A stretch of DNA of 64,000 nt from Aquitalea magnusonii (GCF_003202035.1 NZ_QJKC01000001.1:9114-73113); one strand, 5' to 3'. Shown: positions 24,898 through 33,792, counted from the stretch's first letter. A program made the numbers and translations. The notes: generated from the letters alone by a model not told the origin.

Positions 24898-26225
24898 ATC
24901 CCCCAGACCAACGCATGGCCAATGCCTTTGACCCGAACACGCTGGCCAGCCTGCCTGCCAGCGAGCAGGCGCTGATCCGCCGTCGGCAACAGGCGCTGGG
25001 TCAGGCTTACCGCCTGTTTTACCAGCAGCCCCTGCATCTGCTGCGCGGCGAGGGCGTGTGGCTGTACGACGCGGCCGGCCAGCCCTATCTGGATGTGTAT
25101 AACAATGTTGCCTCGGTGGGGCACAGCCACCCGCAGGTGGTGGCGGCCATTGCCCGCCAGGCGGCCACCCTCAACACCCATACCCGTTACCTTGACCAAG
25201 GCATTGTCGATTACGCCGAGCGCCTGCTGGCCACGCTGGCCATGCCCGGTTATCAGGCCATGTTTACCTGCACCGGCAGCGAGGCCAACGACCTGGCCTT
25301 GCGGCTGGCGAACAATTTCAGCGGTGGGCAAGGGGTGATTGTCAGCTCCCATGCCTACCATGGCGTTACCAGCAGTGTGGCAGCCTGTTCGCCAGCCTTT
25401 GGCGAAGGCGTGGCGCTGGGGCCGAATGTGCGTACCGTGGCGTCGCCGGATGGCTATCGTGGTAACGCGCAGCAAGTGGCAGAGCAATTTACCTGTGATG
25501 TTCAGGCGGCGATTGCCGATTTGCAGCGCCACGGCGTCCGCCCGGCAGCGCTGCTGGTGGATACGCTGTTTACCAGCGATGGCGTCTTTGCCGATCCGCC
25601 CGGTTTCCTGGCTGGTGCGGTGGATGCCATTCACGCGGCAGGCGGCTTGTTCATTGCCGACGAGGTGCAGGCCGGTTTTGCCCGCAGCGGCAGCCATTTC
25701 TGGGGCTTTCAGCGTCATGGCGTGGTGCCGGACATCGTCACCATGGGCAAGCCCATGGGCAATGGTCACCCGCTGGCCGGGCTGGCGGCACGCGCCGACA
25801 TCATCGATGCCTTTGGCAGCCGGGTGCGCTACTTCAATACCTTTGGTGGCAATCCGGTGTCCTGCGCTGCCGGCATGGCAGTGCTGGAGGTCATCGAACA
25901 GGAGGGTTTGCAGCACAATGCCCATGTCACCGGGGCGTATCTCAAGGCCGGGCTGCAGGCGCTGGCCGGCAAGCATGCGCTGATTGGCGATGTGCGCGGC
26001 GCCGGTTTTTTCCTTGGCGTGGAGCTGGTGACCGACCGCCACGGCAAACAGCCGGCCACGGCCGCCGCCACCCGTGTGGTCAATGCACTGCGCGAGCGGC
26101 GCATCCTGCTCAGTGCCACCGGCCCGGCCGGCAATATCCTCAAGCTGCGGCCGCAGCTGCCGTTTGCCCGTGAACATGCCGACCTGCTGCTGGATGCGCT
26201 GGATGCGGTGCTGGCTGCCTTGTAG
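24894..26225 (+). CDS. class-III PLP enzyme, phospho-lyase-like
   Basis: 443 aa from ATG 24894. Class-III aminotransferase fold: TGSEANDLALRLA for phosphate binding, the FIADEVQAGFARSG aspartate motif, and the PLP lysine in VTMGKPMGNGHP. In animals AGXT2L1/AGXT2L2 enzymes of this fold are phospho-lyases that eliminate phosphate from phosphoethanolamine or phosphohydroxylysine instead of transaminating, and they work after an APH-fold kinase. The direct coupling to such a kinase here (ATGA overlap) supports a phospho-lyase reading, but ordinary transamination cannot be excluded. The gene ends six bases from the convergent mdcH. Confidence 0.85.
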   Translation: MNPPDQRMANAFDPNTLASLPASEQALIRRRQQALGQAYRLFYQQPLHLLRGEGVWLYDAAGQPYLDVYNNVASVGHSHPQVVAAIARQAATLNTHTRYLDQGIVDYAERLLATLAMPGYQAMFTCTGSEANDLALRLANNFSGGQGVIVSSHAYHGVTSSVAACSPAFGEGVALGPNVRTVASPDGYRGNAQQVAEQFTCDVQAAIADLQRHGVRPAALLVDTLFTSDGVFADPPGFLAGAVDAIHAAGGLFIADEVQAGFARSGSHFWGFQRHGVVPDIVTMGKPMGNGHPLAGLAARADIIDAFGSRVRYFNTFGGNPVSCAAGMAVLEVIEQEGLQHNAHVTGAYLKAGLQALAGKHALIGDVRGAGFFLGVELVTDRHGKQPATAAATRVVNALRERRILLSATGPAGNILKLRPQLPFAREHADLLLDALDAVLAAL

Positions 26226-26231
26226 CCGGTA

Positions 26232-27164
26232 CTAGTCCTCGGCCTGGGCCCGGCGCGCCTGGGCCTGCAGGCTGTCCAGCCGGTCCTGTGCCATGTTCAT
26301 CACCACCCCTTGGGCAAACACCGGCTTCAGCAGCCGGCTGAGCGTGCTGCCCGGCAGCATTTCCACCGCCAGCCGCGCGCCGCGTTCATAAGCCAGCCGG
26401 CTGCAGTCGTGCCAGCGCACCAGCCGTGCCATATTGCCGGCCAGGTCATCGGCAATCTGCTCGGGCCGCCGCAGCACGCGGGCGGCATTGGCGCTGAGGT
26501 AGTCCAGCCGCGGTGTGGCCAGGCTGATGCGGGCGACATCCTGGCGCAGCGCGCTGGCGGCTTCATCCAGCAGGCTGCAATGCGAGGGCACGCTGATGTC
26601 CAGCCGCTGGCAGCGGCCGGCTCCTCCGGTCTGGATCAGGCTGGCCAGCTGCTGCAGGCCAATCTCGCTGCCGGCCACCACCAGCTGGCGCTCGGCATTG
26701 ATATTGGCCAGATAAAGCGGGCTGCCGGCAGCCCGCAGCTGCGCCAGCAGGCTGTCCAGCTGCGGCAGGGCCAGCCCGGATACCACGCTCATGCCATAGC
26801 CCTGCGGATAAGCCTGTTCCATCAGCTGGCCGCGCCGCCGTACCAGGCGCAGGGCGGCGGCCAGCGGCAGTGCCTCGGCCACCACGGCGGCGGCAAAGGC
26901 GCCAATCGACAAACCGGCCACCATCTGTGGCTGGATGCCTTCTGCTTGCAGCAGGCGGGCCGAGGCCACGCCGGCAATCAGCAGGCAGAGCTGCACCGCC
27001 ACGGTGGAACGCAGCGCGGCGGCAGAGTCCAGCAAGTACGGCGAGCTGCCCAGTACGGCTTCCGCCTCGGCCAGCACGGCCTGACAGGCGGCATGCGCTG
27101 GCAGCTGCTGCAACATGCCGGGGCGCTGGCTGCCCTGGCCGGGAAAGACAAACAGGATGCTCAT
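26232..27164 (-). CDS. mdcH: malonyl-CoA:ACP transacylase of malonate decarboxylase
   Basis: 310 aa. An acyltransferase fold with FPGQGSQ near the start and the active-site serine in GLSIGAF near 90, then RGQLMEQAYP and SVPSHCSLL with the catalytic histidine. MdcH loads malonyl groups onto the acetylated acyl carrier MdcC to start the catalytic cycle. I favour the ATG at 27164 because it overlaps the mdcG stop (ATGA) and has GGAG eight bases upstream; an ATG two codons earlier is possible. It is the last gene of the mdc locus. Confidence 0.92.
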   Translation of the reverse strand: MSILFVFPGQGSQRPGMLQQLPAHAACQAVLAEAEAVLGSSPYLLDSAAALRSTVAVQLCLLIAGVASARLLQAEGIQPQMVAGLSIGAFAAAVVAEALPLAAALRLVRRRGQLMEQAYPQGYGMSVVSGLALPQLDSLLAQLRAAGSPLYLANINAERQLVVAGSEIGLQQLASLIQTGGAGRCQRLDISVPSHCSLLDEAASALRQDVARISLATPRLDYLSANAARVLRRPEQIADDLAGNMARLVRWHDCSRLAYERGARLAVEMLPGSTLSRLLKPVFAQGVVMNMAQDRLDSLQAQARRAQAED

Positions 27165-27826
27165 CGGCATTGCTCCATCGCGTTAAGCCGGCTGCCCGGC
27201 CATGCTGCCAGCGGCTCATCCAGCAGCAGCGGGCCGCTGGCGGTCTTGACCAGCACCCGGCCCCCGCGCAGCCACTCCTCCAGTGCCACGCCGCCAGTGG
27301 GGGTCTGCAGCTGGACATCCACGCGGCAAGGCAGCCCTGCCAGCGTTGCCGCCAGTGTTTGCATGCGCGAACGCGCCGGGGGCTGCGGACAGCGCAGCAG
27401 CAGGTCCAGATCGCTGTTGCTGCTAAGGGTGGCCTGGCCGGTAGCCAGCTCGAACCCGGCACTGCCGGTAATGCCCCAGACGAGGCCGCAGTCTTGCAGG
27501 GCAGCGTGGGCCTGCTGCAGCGCCTGCAATGCCGGCAGCTCGGCCAGGCGCGGATGTTGCCGCCAGCCTTGTTGTGCCGCCACTTGCTCCGGGCTGAGCA
27601 CCCGGCATAGTTGCTGGCTGCTGGCCCACAAGGCAGAGCGCTGTGTACGCAGCGGACCGCGCACCCCGACCGCAATCAGGCCGGGTCTGGCGGCGGCGCG
27701 GCGCACCACCACCGGCAGGCCGGGGTGCCAGTGCCGTGGCAGCCAGTCCGGCAGCGTGCTGTCGGCCATGAGCGCCGCAGCCCTGTCCAGCCAGAGCAGA
27801 TCGTGCGGGAGACAGGGATGGCCCAT
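27161..27826 (-). CDS. mdcG: phosphoribosyl-dephospho-CoA transferase
   Basis: 221 aa. A nucleotidyltransferase-like enzyme with the metal motif SNSDLDLLL near 132-140, preceded by GITGSAGFELATG. MdcG attaches the 2'-(5''-triphosphoribosyl)-3'-dephospho-CoA group made by MdcB to a serine of MdcC. The ATG at 27826 has AGGAG seven bases upstream. It is separated from madM by 88 bases holding a terminator and a palindrome, so mdcGH may form a distinct transcription unit or depend on readthrough. Confidence 0.93.
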   Translation of the reverse strand: MGHPCLPHDLLWLDRAAALMADSTLPDWLPRHWHPGLPVVVRRAAARPGLIAVGVRGPLRTQRSALWASSQQLCRVLSPEQVAAQQGWRQHPRLAELPALQALQQAHAALQDCGLVWGITGSAGFELATGQATLSSNSDLDLLLRCPQPPARSRMQTLAATLAGLPCRVDVQLQTPTGGVALEEWLRGGRVLVKTASGPLLLDEPLAAWPGSRLNAMEQCR

Positions 27827-27837
27827 CGGAAACTCCT

Positions 27838-27869
27838 GAAAAAAAAGACGGCAGCGACCAGCGCTGCCG
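27838..27869 (-). terminator. intrinsic terminator between madM and mdcG
   Basis: Stem CGGCAGCG (27849-27856) / CGCTGCCG (27862-27869) with a five-base loop, followed on the leftward strand by a run of eight or nine T residues. It lies within the mdc locus and would reduce transcription into mdcGH. Confidence 0.85.
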
Positions 27870-27878
27870 CGACAAGAC

Positions 27879-27901
27879 TTTACTTCAGCAGCTGAAGTAA
27901 A
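27879..27901. promoter_or_regulatory. perfect 11-bp inverted repeat upstream of mdcG
   Basis: TTTACTTCAGC (27879-27889) and GCTGAAGTAAA (27891-27901) around a single central base. It may be an operator or part of a 3' hairpin of the madM message. No T-tract follows it. Confidence 0.55.
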
Positions 27902-27914
27902 GAGGAGGTTGCTA

Positions 27915-28676
27915 TCAGGCCATGATGGCCTTGGTGGCCAGGTAGAGTGCCGATGGCCCCAGCAGGCAGCCCAGCCCGGTATGGAAGGTGGCCACCAGCG
28001 CGCCATAGGGCACCAGCCGGCGGTCGGTGGCGGCAAGGCCAGCCGAGACACCGCTCACGGTGCCGGCCAGCCCGCCGAACACCATGGCCGAGCGCGGATT
28101 GTTCAGGCCGAGGAAGCGGGCGGCAAACGGTGTGCCCACCATCACCATGATGGCCTTGAGCAGGCCGGTGGCAATGCTCAGCGCCATCACGTCCGAGCTG
28201 GCCCCCAGTGCCGCCCCGGTTACCGGGCCGACAATATAGGTGATGGCACCGGCACCGATGGTGGTCATGCTCACCACGTCACGGTAGCCAAAGGCATGGG
28301 CAATGCTGGCGCCGACGATAAACGGCAGCACCGTCCCCAGCAGCAGCGAGCAGGCGCCGATCAGCCCGGCCTTGCGTGCTTCGGTGACCTGTACTTCAAA
28401 GGCCGTGGCCACGATGGCGAAGTCGCGCAGCATGGCGCCGCCCATCAGCCCGATGCCGGAAAACAGCGAAATGTCTGCCAGGCCGCTTTGCTTGCCGGTG
28501 AGCACGCCACCGTAATAGGCCAGGCCCAGGCCAATGAGGATGGCAATGGCCGAGCCATGCACCCGGCCCAGCGTCAGCCGGCGCGACAGCCGGGCGGACA
28601 GCCAGGTGATGATGCCCACCAGCAGGAAGGCCGTTACCAGCCCGTTGTGTGCCAATACTTTTTCCAGCATTTGCAT
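27915..28676 (-). CDS. madM: malonate transporter subunit MadM
   Basis: 253 aa, nearly all hydrophobic, about eight membrane segments. With MadL it forms the two-component sodium-dependent malonate carrier first described in Malonomonas rubra. The glycine-rich stretches GGAMLRDFAIVATAFEV and NPRSAMVFGGLAGTVSGV are typical. AGGAG precedes the ATG. Only 15 bases separate it from madL, and it is followed by a terminator. Confidence 0.93.
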   Translation of the reverse strand: MQMLEKVLAHNGLVTAFLLVGIITWLSARLSRRLTLGRVHGSAIAILIGLGLAYYGGVLTGKQSGLADISLFSGIGLMGGAMLRDFAIVATAFEVQVTEARKAGLIGACSLLLGTVLPFIVGASIAHAFGYRDVVSMTTIGAGAITYIVGPVTGAALGASSDVMALSIATGLLKAIMVMVGTPFAARFLGLNNPRSAMVFGGLAGTVSGVSAGLAATDRRLVPYGALVATFHTGLGCLLGPSALYLATKAIMA

Positions 28677-28691
28677 GATGTTGCTCCTGTA

Positions 28692-29093
28692 TCAGGCCAG
28701 TGGGTCTTGTGGGGTTTCGGCTTCCGGCTGCCATGCCTGCTGGCTGCCGCCGCGATTGAGCAGGGCGATGACGCAGCCGCATACCACGACCGCGCCCAGT
28801 GCACCCAGCACGGCCACCGGCCCGCCGCGCAGGGCGGCAACCACGTTCTGCGTGGCGGCCATGGCCACCACCACCGGAATGTACATGGCACCCCAGAAGG
28901 CGACGCCCTGTTCGGTTTCCTGTGGCAGCAGGCCACGCTTGTGCAGGTAGAGCCGGGCGAAAATCAGCAGCAACATGGCAATGCCCACGCCGCCGACATT
29001 CGATTTGACGCCGATCAGGCTGCCCAGCAGGTCGCCCAGAAACAGGCCCAGCAAGTGGCAGGCTGCCAGCAAGGCAGTTCCGTAGATGATCAT
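28692..29093 (-). CDS. madL: malonate transporter subunit MadL
   Basis: 133 aa with four membrane segments (LLAACHLLGLFLGDLLG, GVGIAMLLLIFARL, FWGAMYIPVVVAMA, VLGALGAVVVCGCV). It is the small partner of MadM. An AGGAGA site lies eight bases before the ATG. It follows mdcE by 80 bases on the same strand. The C-terminal tail is short and polar. Confidence 0.92.
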   Translation of the reverse strand: MIIYGTALLAACHLLGLFLGDLLGSLIGVKSNVGGVGIAMLLLIFARLYLHKRGLLPQETEQGVAFWGAMYIPVVVAMAATQNVVAALRGGPVAVLGALGAVVVCGCVIALLNRGGSQQAWQPEAETPQDPLA

Positions 29094-29173
29094 GGTGTGT
29101 CTCTCCTTTGTATTGTCATATTGTGTTCACCTGTTACCGCAGTATTGGCCATGCGCCCTGATGTTTGCTGGTT

Positions 29174-30001
29174 TTAGCCTCCTATTTCTGCCCATTGCGC
29201 TTGCAGCAGCGTACGGACCTTGCGCGTGGCCAGGCGGTGTTCGCCGTGCAAGCGCTGGTGCAGGTCGCGCTGCGGGTCGGCCTGGATGTCCAGCAGTGCC
29301 GCGGCCAGCGCGTCACGCACCAGCTGCAGGTCGGCCGCGGTGGGCTGGTCCGGCTGTGCGGTCTTCAGCAGTCGCCACAGCAAGCCCAGGCTGGCGTAGC
29401 TGGCAATGTCATAGGCCATGGGCGGGATGCTGGCGGCCAGCTTTTCCAGCTCTTCCACCGTGCGCAGGGTGATGCGGGCGGCGGCCTGCTTGCCCATGGC
29501 ATGCACCATCACCCCGGCATCGTCCAGCGCCAGCAGGCGGTTGGCCTGGTAGCCGTGGGCCAGGAAGGCGCCGGACATGGCCTTGCCGACAATCAGCCCG
29601 ATCACCGGGTGGCCGGCCAGCCGGGCGCCGGCATAGGCTGCCGCGGCGGCGGCCAGCGCCTGGTGGATGCCATAGGCTTCTTCGCGCCGGCCATAGGCCT
29701 GGCTGGGAACATCGATGATGGCGACGATGGCGCGCTTGCCGGGCTGCAGACGGTCGGCTTCCACCGCGGCGTCGATGGCGGCGGCCAGTGCCCAGCCTTC
29801 CAGCAGGCCCACCTCGCCATGGCGGGCGCGTTCAAACGGGTTGTGCGGGTCGGCCACTACCGCGATATAGCGTGCCGGCTGCCCGGCCAGTTCGGCATCC
29901 GTCACCAGCAGGGATGGCGGCAAGCCTTGCTGCAGCGGGGACTGGCCACACAGGGCGTTAAACCAGTCGCGGCCGCGCTGGCTGATGGAGGGCTGGCTCA
30001 T
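29174..30001 (-). CDS. mdcE: malonate decarboxylase gamma subunit
   Basis: 275 aa, crotonase-like carboxyltransferase fold. With MdcD it decarboxylates malonyl-S-MdcC to acetyl-S-MdcC. Typical features are VVADPHNPFERARHGEVG, the oxyanion-type loop VGKAMSGAFLAHG and MVHAMGKQAAARIT. It overlaps the mdcD stop by four bases. Product acetate-type chemistry yields CO2 without biotin in this cytosolic enzyme type; no biotin-carrier (madF-like) gene is present, matching the Klebsiella Mdc form. Confidence 0.95.
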   Translation of the reverse strand: MSQPSISQRGRDWFNALCGQSPLQQGLPPSLLVTDAELAGQPARYIAVVADPHNPFERARHGEVGLLEGWALAAAIDAAVEADRLQPGKRAIVAIIDVPSQAYGRREEAYGIHQALAAAAAAYAGARLAGHPVIGLIVGKAMSGAFLAHGYQANRLLALDDAGVMVHAMGKQAAARITLRTVEELEKLAASIPPMAYDIASYASLGLLWRLLKTAQPDQPTAADLQLVRDALAAALLDIQADPQRDLHQRLHGEHRLATRKVRTLLQAQWAEIGG

Positions 30002-30861
30002 GGCTTGGCTCCTGACTGGAAAAACTGACGGGCTGAAGCGGCATCGGCCTGGCTAGTGCTGTCCATGGCCAGCAGCCTTTGCAACATGTGCTGGCTGCGC
30101 CGGTGACGCGGCTGCTCGGGCAGGCCGCGGGCGATGAAGTCCAGCAGTTGCTGGCGGATCAGCACACTGTCGTCGTCCAGCAGGGCATCGGCCAGTCCGC
30201 AGACCCGGCGCTGTTCGCCGCCGGTGAGGCTCCAGATGAAGGGCCGGTTGCGCGAGTCGTATTCCGCCACGCCGGCTTCCTGTTCGATCACTTGCGGGCC
30301 GTTCAGCCCCAGTCGCGCTTCGCGGGTGACGATCAGATAACTGCACAGGCCGGCGGCAATCGACATGCCGCCAAAGCAGCCCACGGTGCCGGCGATGATG
30401 CCGATCACCGGCTGATAGCGGGCCAGGTCGACAATGGCGGCATGGATTTCGGCAATGGCGGCCAGGCCGAGATTGGCCTCTTGCAGGCGCACGCCGCCGG
30501 TTTCAAACAGGATGACGGCACGGGTGGGAATGCCCTGGCGATTGTCTGTCGCCGCCAGCTCCAGTGCAGAGACCAGCTTGGCCCCGCCCACTTCGCCCAG
30601 GCTGCCGCCCTGGAAACCGCCTTCGATGGCGGCAATCACCGCCGGCTGGCCATCCAGCAGGCCCTTGCAGATGACCACGCCGTCATCGGCCTGGGCCACG
30701 ATGCCCTGCGCCCCCAGCCAGGGTGAGTATTGCCGGTCAAATGGACCGGCCAGTTCGCGGCTGCTGCCGGCATCCAGCAGGCTGTGGGCGCGTTCGCGGG
30801 CGCTCAGCTCGATAAAGCTGTGACCTTGCAGCAGGCGGGCGATGTCTTGTTGATGGCTCAT
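29998..30861 (-). CDS. mdcD: malonate decarboxylase beta subunit
   Basis: 287 aa. Partner of MdcE, with the same carboxyltransferase fold: SFIELSARERAHSLLD at the start, LFETGGVRLQEANLGLA, IAGTVGCFGGMSIAAGL and GLNGPQVIEQEAG. The start and stop overlap mdcC and mdcE by four bases each, so subunits are made in fixed ratio. Confidence 0.95.
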   Translation of the reverse strand: MSHQQDIARLLQGHSFIELSARERAHSLLDAGSSRELAGPFDRQYSPWLGAQGIVAQADDGVVICKGLLDGQPAVIAAIEGGFQGGSLGEVGGAKLVSALELAATDNRQGIPTRAVILFETGGVRLQEANLGLAAIAEIHAAIVDLARYQPVIGIIAGTVGCFGGMSIAAGLCSYLIVTREARLGLNGPQVIEQEAGVAEYDSRNRPFIWSLTGGEQRRVCGLADALLDDDSVLIRQQLLDFIARGLPEQPRHRRSQHMLQRLLAMDSTSQADAASARQFFQSGAKP

Positions 30862-31154
30862 GCGGACAGTTCCTCCAGGGCCTGGGCCAGCCGCAGGCTG
30901 ATCACGCCGGGGGTGGCCGCAAAATCATTGATTTCCATCTGCATGGCAGCAGCCTTGCCGTTGGCAAACAAGCGGTCGAGCTGGGCGCGCCAGCGCGCGG
31001 CACTGCCATCGGCGGCGCTGTGTATCACGATGTGGCAGAGCCCTGCGGCGGCTGGTGTGATCAGCACTTCCAGGTCGCCTGAGGCCACCACGCCGGCCAG
31101 CACACGGCGGGTGGCCGGCGCACCGGCCGGGTAGTCCAGGTGCAGTTTTTCCAT
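30858..31154 (-). CDS. mdcC: malonate decarboxylase acyl carrier protein
   Basis: 98 aa, the delta subunit. The modified serine is residue 25 in VVASGDLEVL, the position known from Klebsiella MdcC, where the dephospho-CoA-type prosthetic group is joined by a phosphodiester bond. A consensus GGAGG site lies 5-6 bases before the ATG at 31154; the much longer open frame upstream lies opposite to mdcB coding and is not real. Confidence 0.95.
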   Translation of the reverse strand: MEKLHLDYPAGAPATRRVLAGVVASGDLEVLITPAAAGLCHIVIHSAADGSAARWRAQLDRLFANGKAAAMQMEINDFAATPGVISLRLAQALEELSA

Positions 31155-31177
31155 GATTCCTCCTTCATTGCTAGGTG

Positions 31178-32035
31178 TCAGTTGGCGGCCATGGCGGGCA
31201 GCCGGTCCAGCAGCAGGGTGGCGGCCAGCAGGTCGGCCGCGCCACCCGGTGACAGGCGCTGCGCCAGCATGTCTTTTTCCAGTTGATAAAGCCGGCGGCG
31301 GCCGGGCAGGGTGGCCACGCCACCGGCAGCTAGTACCTTTGCTGCCCCGGCCTGCACCAGGGTCAGCCCCGGCATGCCGCCACGCGACAGCAGGCAGGTG
31401 TCGTCCAGCCGGCTCATGATGGCCAGCAGGGCATTGAGCCGGGCATTCACTTCGCCGTCGCCGCGCGCGCGGCTGGCCTGCAAGGCGGGCAGGGCCAGCC
31501 GGGTGATGTGTGGAAAGCCCTGCTGCGCTTCGCCACGGGCACCGCCCACGCCGTAGCGCTGGCAGGCCAGCTCGCCCTTGCGCGGCTGTGCCGGCAGCAG
31601 GCGGTCCGGCAGCCTGGCCAGTGCGGCGGCGCGCTGGCATACCGCAGCCGCCTGCAGCTGGCTGGCATCCATGGCGGCAGCCGCCACCAGCAGGCCGATG
31701 GCCCAGATGGCGCCGCGATGGGTGTTGACGCCGCCACTGGCCTGCAGCATGGCCTGTTCGCCGCTGCGGCCCAGGCTGCCCAGCTGTTCGCGCAGGGTGG
31801 TCGATGGTGTTTGCCGCCAGGCGGCATTGGCCATGGCGAAAAAGGCCGGCTGCAAGGCGCGGGCCGAGCGGCACATCAGTTCCAGGTTGAGGTCGCTGTG
31901 GGCGCCATTGCCACGGCTGTCCACCAGTCCGGGCTTGGGTGCCAGCCGGGCTTCATCCAGCAGCGACTGGCAGGCCAGTGCCGCCAGCTGGCTGGCCAGT
32001 TGCCCGGCCGGATCGGGTGCGAGGGCGCGCCGCAT
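31178..32035 (-). CDS. mdcB: triphosphoribosyl-dephospho-CoA synthase
   Basis: 285 aa, CitG/MdcB family. It makes the prosthetic-group precursor from ATP and dephospho-CoA. Features are EARLAPKPGLVDSRGNGAHSD, GVNTHRGAIWAIG and DTCLLSRGG. The ATG overlaps the mdcA stop (TAATG). MdcB then MdcG act in sequence to modify MdcC. Confidence 0.95.
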   Translation of the reverse strand: MRRALAPDPAGQLASQLAALACQSLLDEARLAPKPGLVDSRGNGAHSDLNLELMCRSARALQPAFFAMANAAWRQTPSTTLREQLGSLGRSGEQAMLQASGGVNTHRGAIWAIGLLVAAAAMDASQLQAAAVCQRAAALARLPDRLLPAQPRKGELACQRYGVGGARGEAQQGFPHITRLALPALQASRARGDGEVNARLNALLAIMSRLDDTCLLSRGGMPGLTLVQAGAAKVLAAGGVATLPGRRRLYQLEKDMLAQRLSPGGAADLLAATLLLDRLPAMAAN

Positions 32036-33696
32036 TACCAGCTCCGGAAGCGGGCCGGCGGCTGGTACAGCCCGTCCGACCAGCTCACCAGCTCGGCCAT
32101 GCTCTTGGCGGCCAGCAGCGAACGGCTGGCCTCGCTGCGGCGGATGCCCAGGTCTTCCGGCAGGGCCACCAGTCCGGCCTGGCGCAGGGCGGCGGTGCTG
32201 GCCGGGTCGTGGCGCAGGCCGATGGGGGTGATGCCGGCCACGGCGGCAATCATCTGCCGGCGCTGTTCCAGTGATTCGGCCTTGTACAGATAGGCAATGC
32301 CTTCTTCGGTCAGCACATGGCTGACGTCGTCGCCGTAAATCATCACCGGAGCCAGCGGCATGCCGCTGTTGCGCGCCACTTCCACCGCGTCCAGGCTTTC
32401 CACGATGGTGGGCTGGCCGTTGCCCTGGAAGGTTTCCACCATTTGCACCACCAGCTTGCGGCCACGGGCCAGCAGGCTGTCGGTCTGGATCAGGTCCAGC
32501 CAGGCCGGGCTGGCATGGCGCCGGCCATGCGGGTCGTGGCCCATATTGGGTGCGCCGCCAAAGCCGGACAGCCGGCCATGGGTGACGGTGGAGGAGTGGC
32601 CGTCGCCATCCATTTGCAGGGTGGAGCCGATGAACATGTCCACCGCGTACTGTCCGGCCATCTGGCAGAAGGCGCGGTTGGAGCGCAGCGAGCCGTCCCG
32701 GCCGGTAAAGAACACATCGGAGCGGGCCGCCACATAGGCTTCCATGCCCAGTTCGCCGCCAAAGCAGTGCACGCTGTCCACCCAGCCGCTTTCGATGGCC
32801 GGGATCAGCGTCGGATGCGGGTTCAGCGTCCAGTGGCGGCAGATCTTGCCTTTCAGTCCCAGTTGCTCGCCGTAGGTGGGCAGCAGCAGTTCGATGGCGG
32901 CAGTATTGAAGCCCAGGCCGTGGTTGAGCGATTGCACCTGGTGCCGCTCGTAGATGCCGCGAATGGCCATCATGGCCATCAGCACGTGTACCGGCTTGAT
33001 CAGGCGCGGGTCGCGGGTGAACAGCGGTTCGATAAAGAAGGGGCGGTCGGCCAGTACCACGAAATCCACCCAGTCGGCTGGAATGTCCACGCGGGTGAGT
33101 TCGGACGGGTCGTCGACAATTTCATTGACCTGGGCAATGACGATGCCGTCGCGAAAGGCGGTGGCTTCCACCAGCGCCGGGGTGTCCTCGGTGCTGGGGC
33201 CGGTGTAGAGATTGCCGTGGCGGTCGGCCTGATAGGCGGCCACCAGCGCGACATTGGGGGTGAGGTCGACAAACAGCCGCGCATACAGCTCGACATAAGT
33301 ATGGATGGCACCGATTTCCAGACAGCCATCCTGTAGCAGCTGGCCGATACGCAGGCTTTGCGGGCCGGAGAAGGAAAAGTCCAGCTTGCGGGCAATGCCG
33401 CTTTCGAAAATATCCAGATGCTCGGGCCGGCCCACACTGGGGATGATCATGTGCAGATCGTGCAGCCGGGCCGGATTGGTGCGGGCCAGGCTGCGCGACA
33501 GGAAGTCGGCCTGTTTCTGGTTATTGCCTTCCAGCACCACGCGGTCGCCGGGGGCGATCAGGATTTCCAGCGCAGCCGTCAGCTGGTCGGTGGGCAGGAT
33601 GCGGCCGCTGGCCAGGTGGCTGGCCAGCTCGATGCGGCGGCGCTTTTCATTACGGCGGCGATTCCAGACCGGGGAGGGGGGTGAGGCTGCCAGCAT
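32035..33696 (-). CDS. mdcA: malonate decarboxylase alpha subunit (acetyl-ACP:malonate transferase)
   Basis: 553 aa, the normal length for MdcA. It swaps the acetyl group of acetyl-S-MdcC for malonate, releasing acetate. The family start WNRRRNEKRRRI, PGDRVVLEGNNQKQADFL and TGRDGSLRSNRAFCQMAG are conserved. GGAG lies six bases before the ATG. It is the first gene of the operon mdcABCDE-madLM; the 81-base gap to mdcR holds a palindrome at the mdcR stop. Confidence 0.96.
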   Translation of the reverse strand: MLAASPPSPVWNRRRNEKRRRIELASHLASGRILPTDQLTAALEILIAPGDRVVLEGNNQKQADFLSRSLARTNPARLHDLHMIIPSVGRPEHLDIFESGIARKLDFSFSGPQSLRIGQLLQDGCLEIGAIHTYVELYARLFVDLTPNVALVAAYQADRHGNLYTGPSTEDTPALVEATAFRDGIVIAQVNEIVDDPSELTRVDIPADWVDFVVLADRPFFIEPLFTRDPRLIKPVHVLMAMMAIRGIYERHQVQSLNHGLGFNTAAIELLLPTYGEQLGLKGKICRHWTLNPHPTLIPAIESGWVDSVHCFGGELGMEAYVAARSDVFFTGRDGSLRSNRAFCQMAGQYAVDMFIGSTLQMDGDGHSSTVTHGRLSGFGGAPNMGHDPHGRRHASPAWLDLIQTDSLLARGRKLVVQMVETFQGNGQPTIVESLDAVEVARNSGMPLAPVMIYGDDVSHVLTEEGIAYLYKAESLEQRRQMIAAVAGITPIGLRHDPASTAALRQAGLVALPEDLGIRRSEASRSLLAAKSMAELVSWSDGLYQPPARFRSW

Positions 33697-33777
33697 GGGT
33701 GCTCCATATCGCAGATGAGAATGTCTGCAAGGTAGGCGCTGGCAGGCTGGCCATCAATCAAGCTGGCTGTCGAATTG

Positions 33778-33792
33778 TTAGCCTGAGGCTAA
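33778..33792. promoter_or_regulatory. TTAGCC-TGA-GGCTAA palindrome before mdcA
   Basis: A perfect 15-base palindrome overlapping the mdcR stop codon, 82 bases upstream of mdcA. Its T-N11-A form fits a LysR-type site, so it is a candidate for MdcR-controlled transcription of mdcA, though it could be part of a weak terminator. Confidence 0.5.

Noticed and set aside
24858-26177. 439-codon leftward frame opposite the PLP enzyme
   Set aside because: Antisense shadow; the + strand carries the class-III PLP motifs.
30861-31874. Longer N-terminus for mdcC
   Set aside because: The extension is the wrong frame of mdcB; the ATG at 31154 has a consensus ribosome-binding site and puts the modified serine at residue 25 as known.
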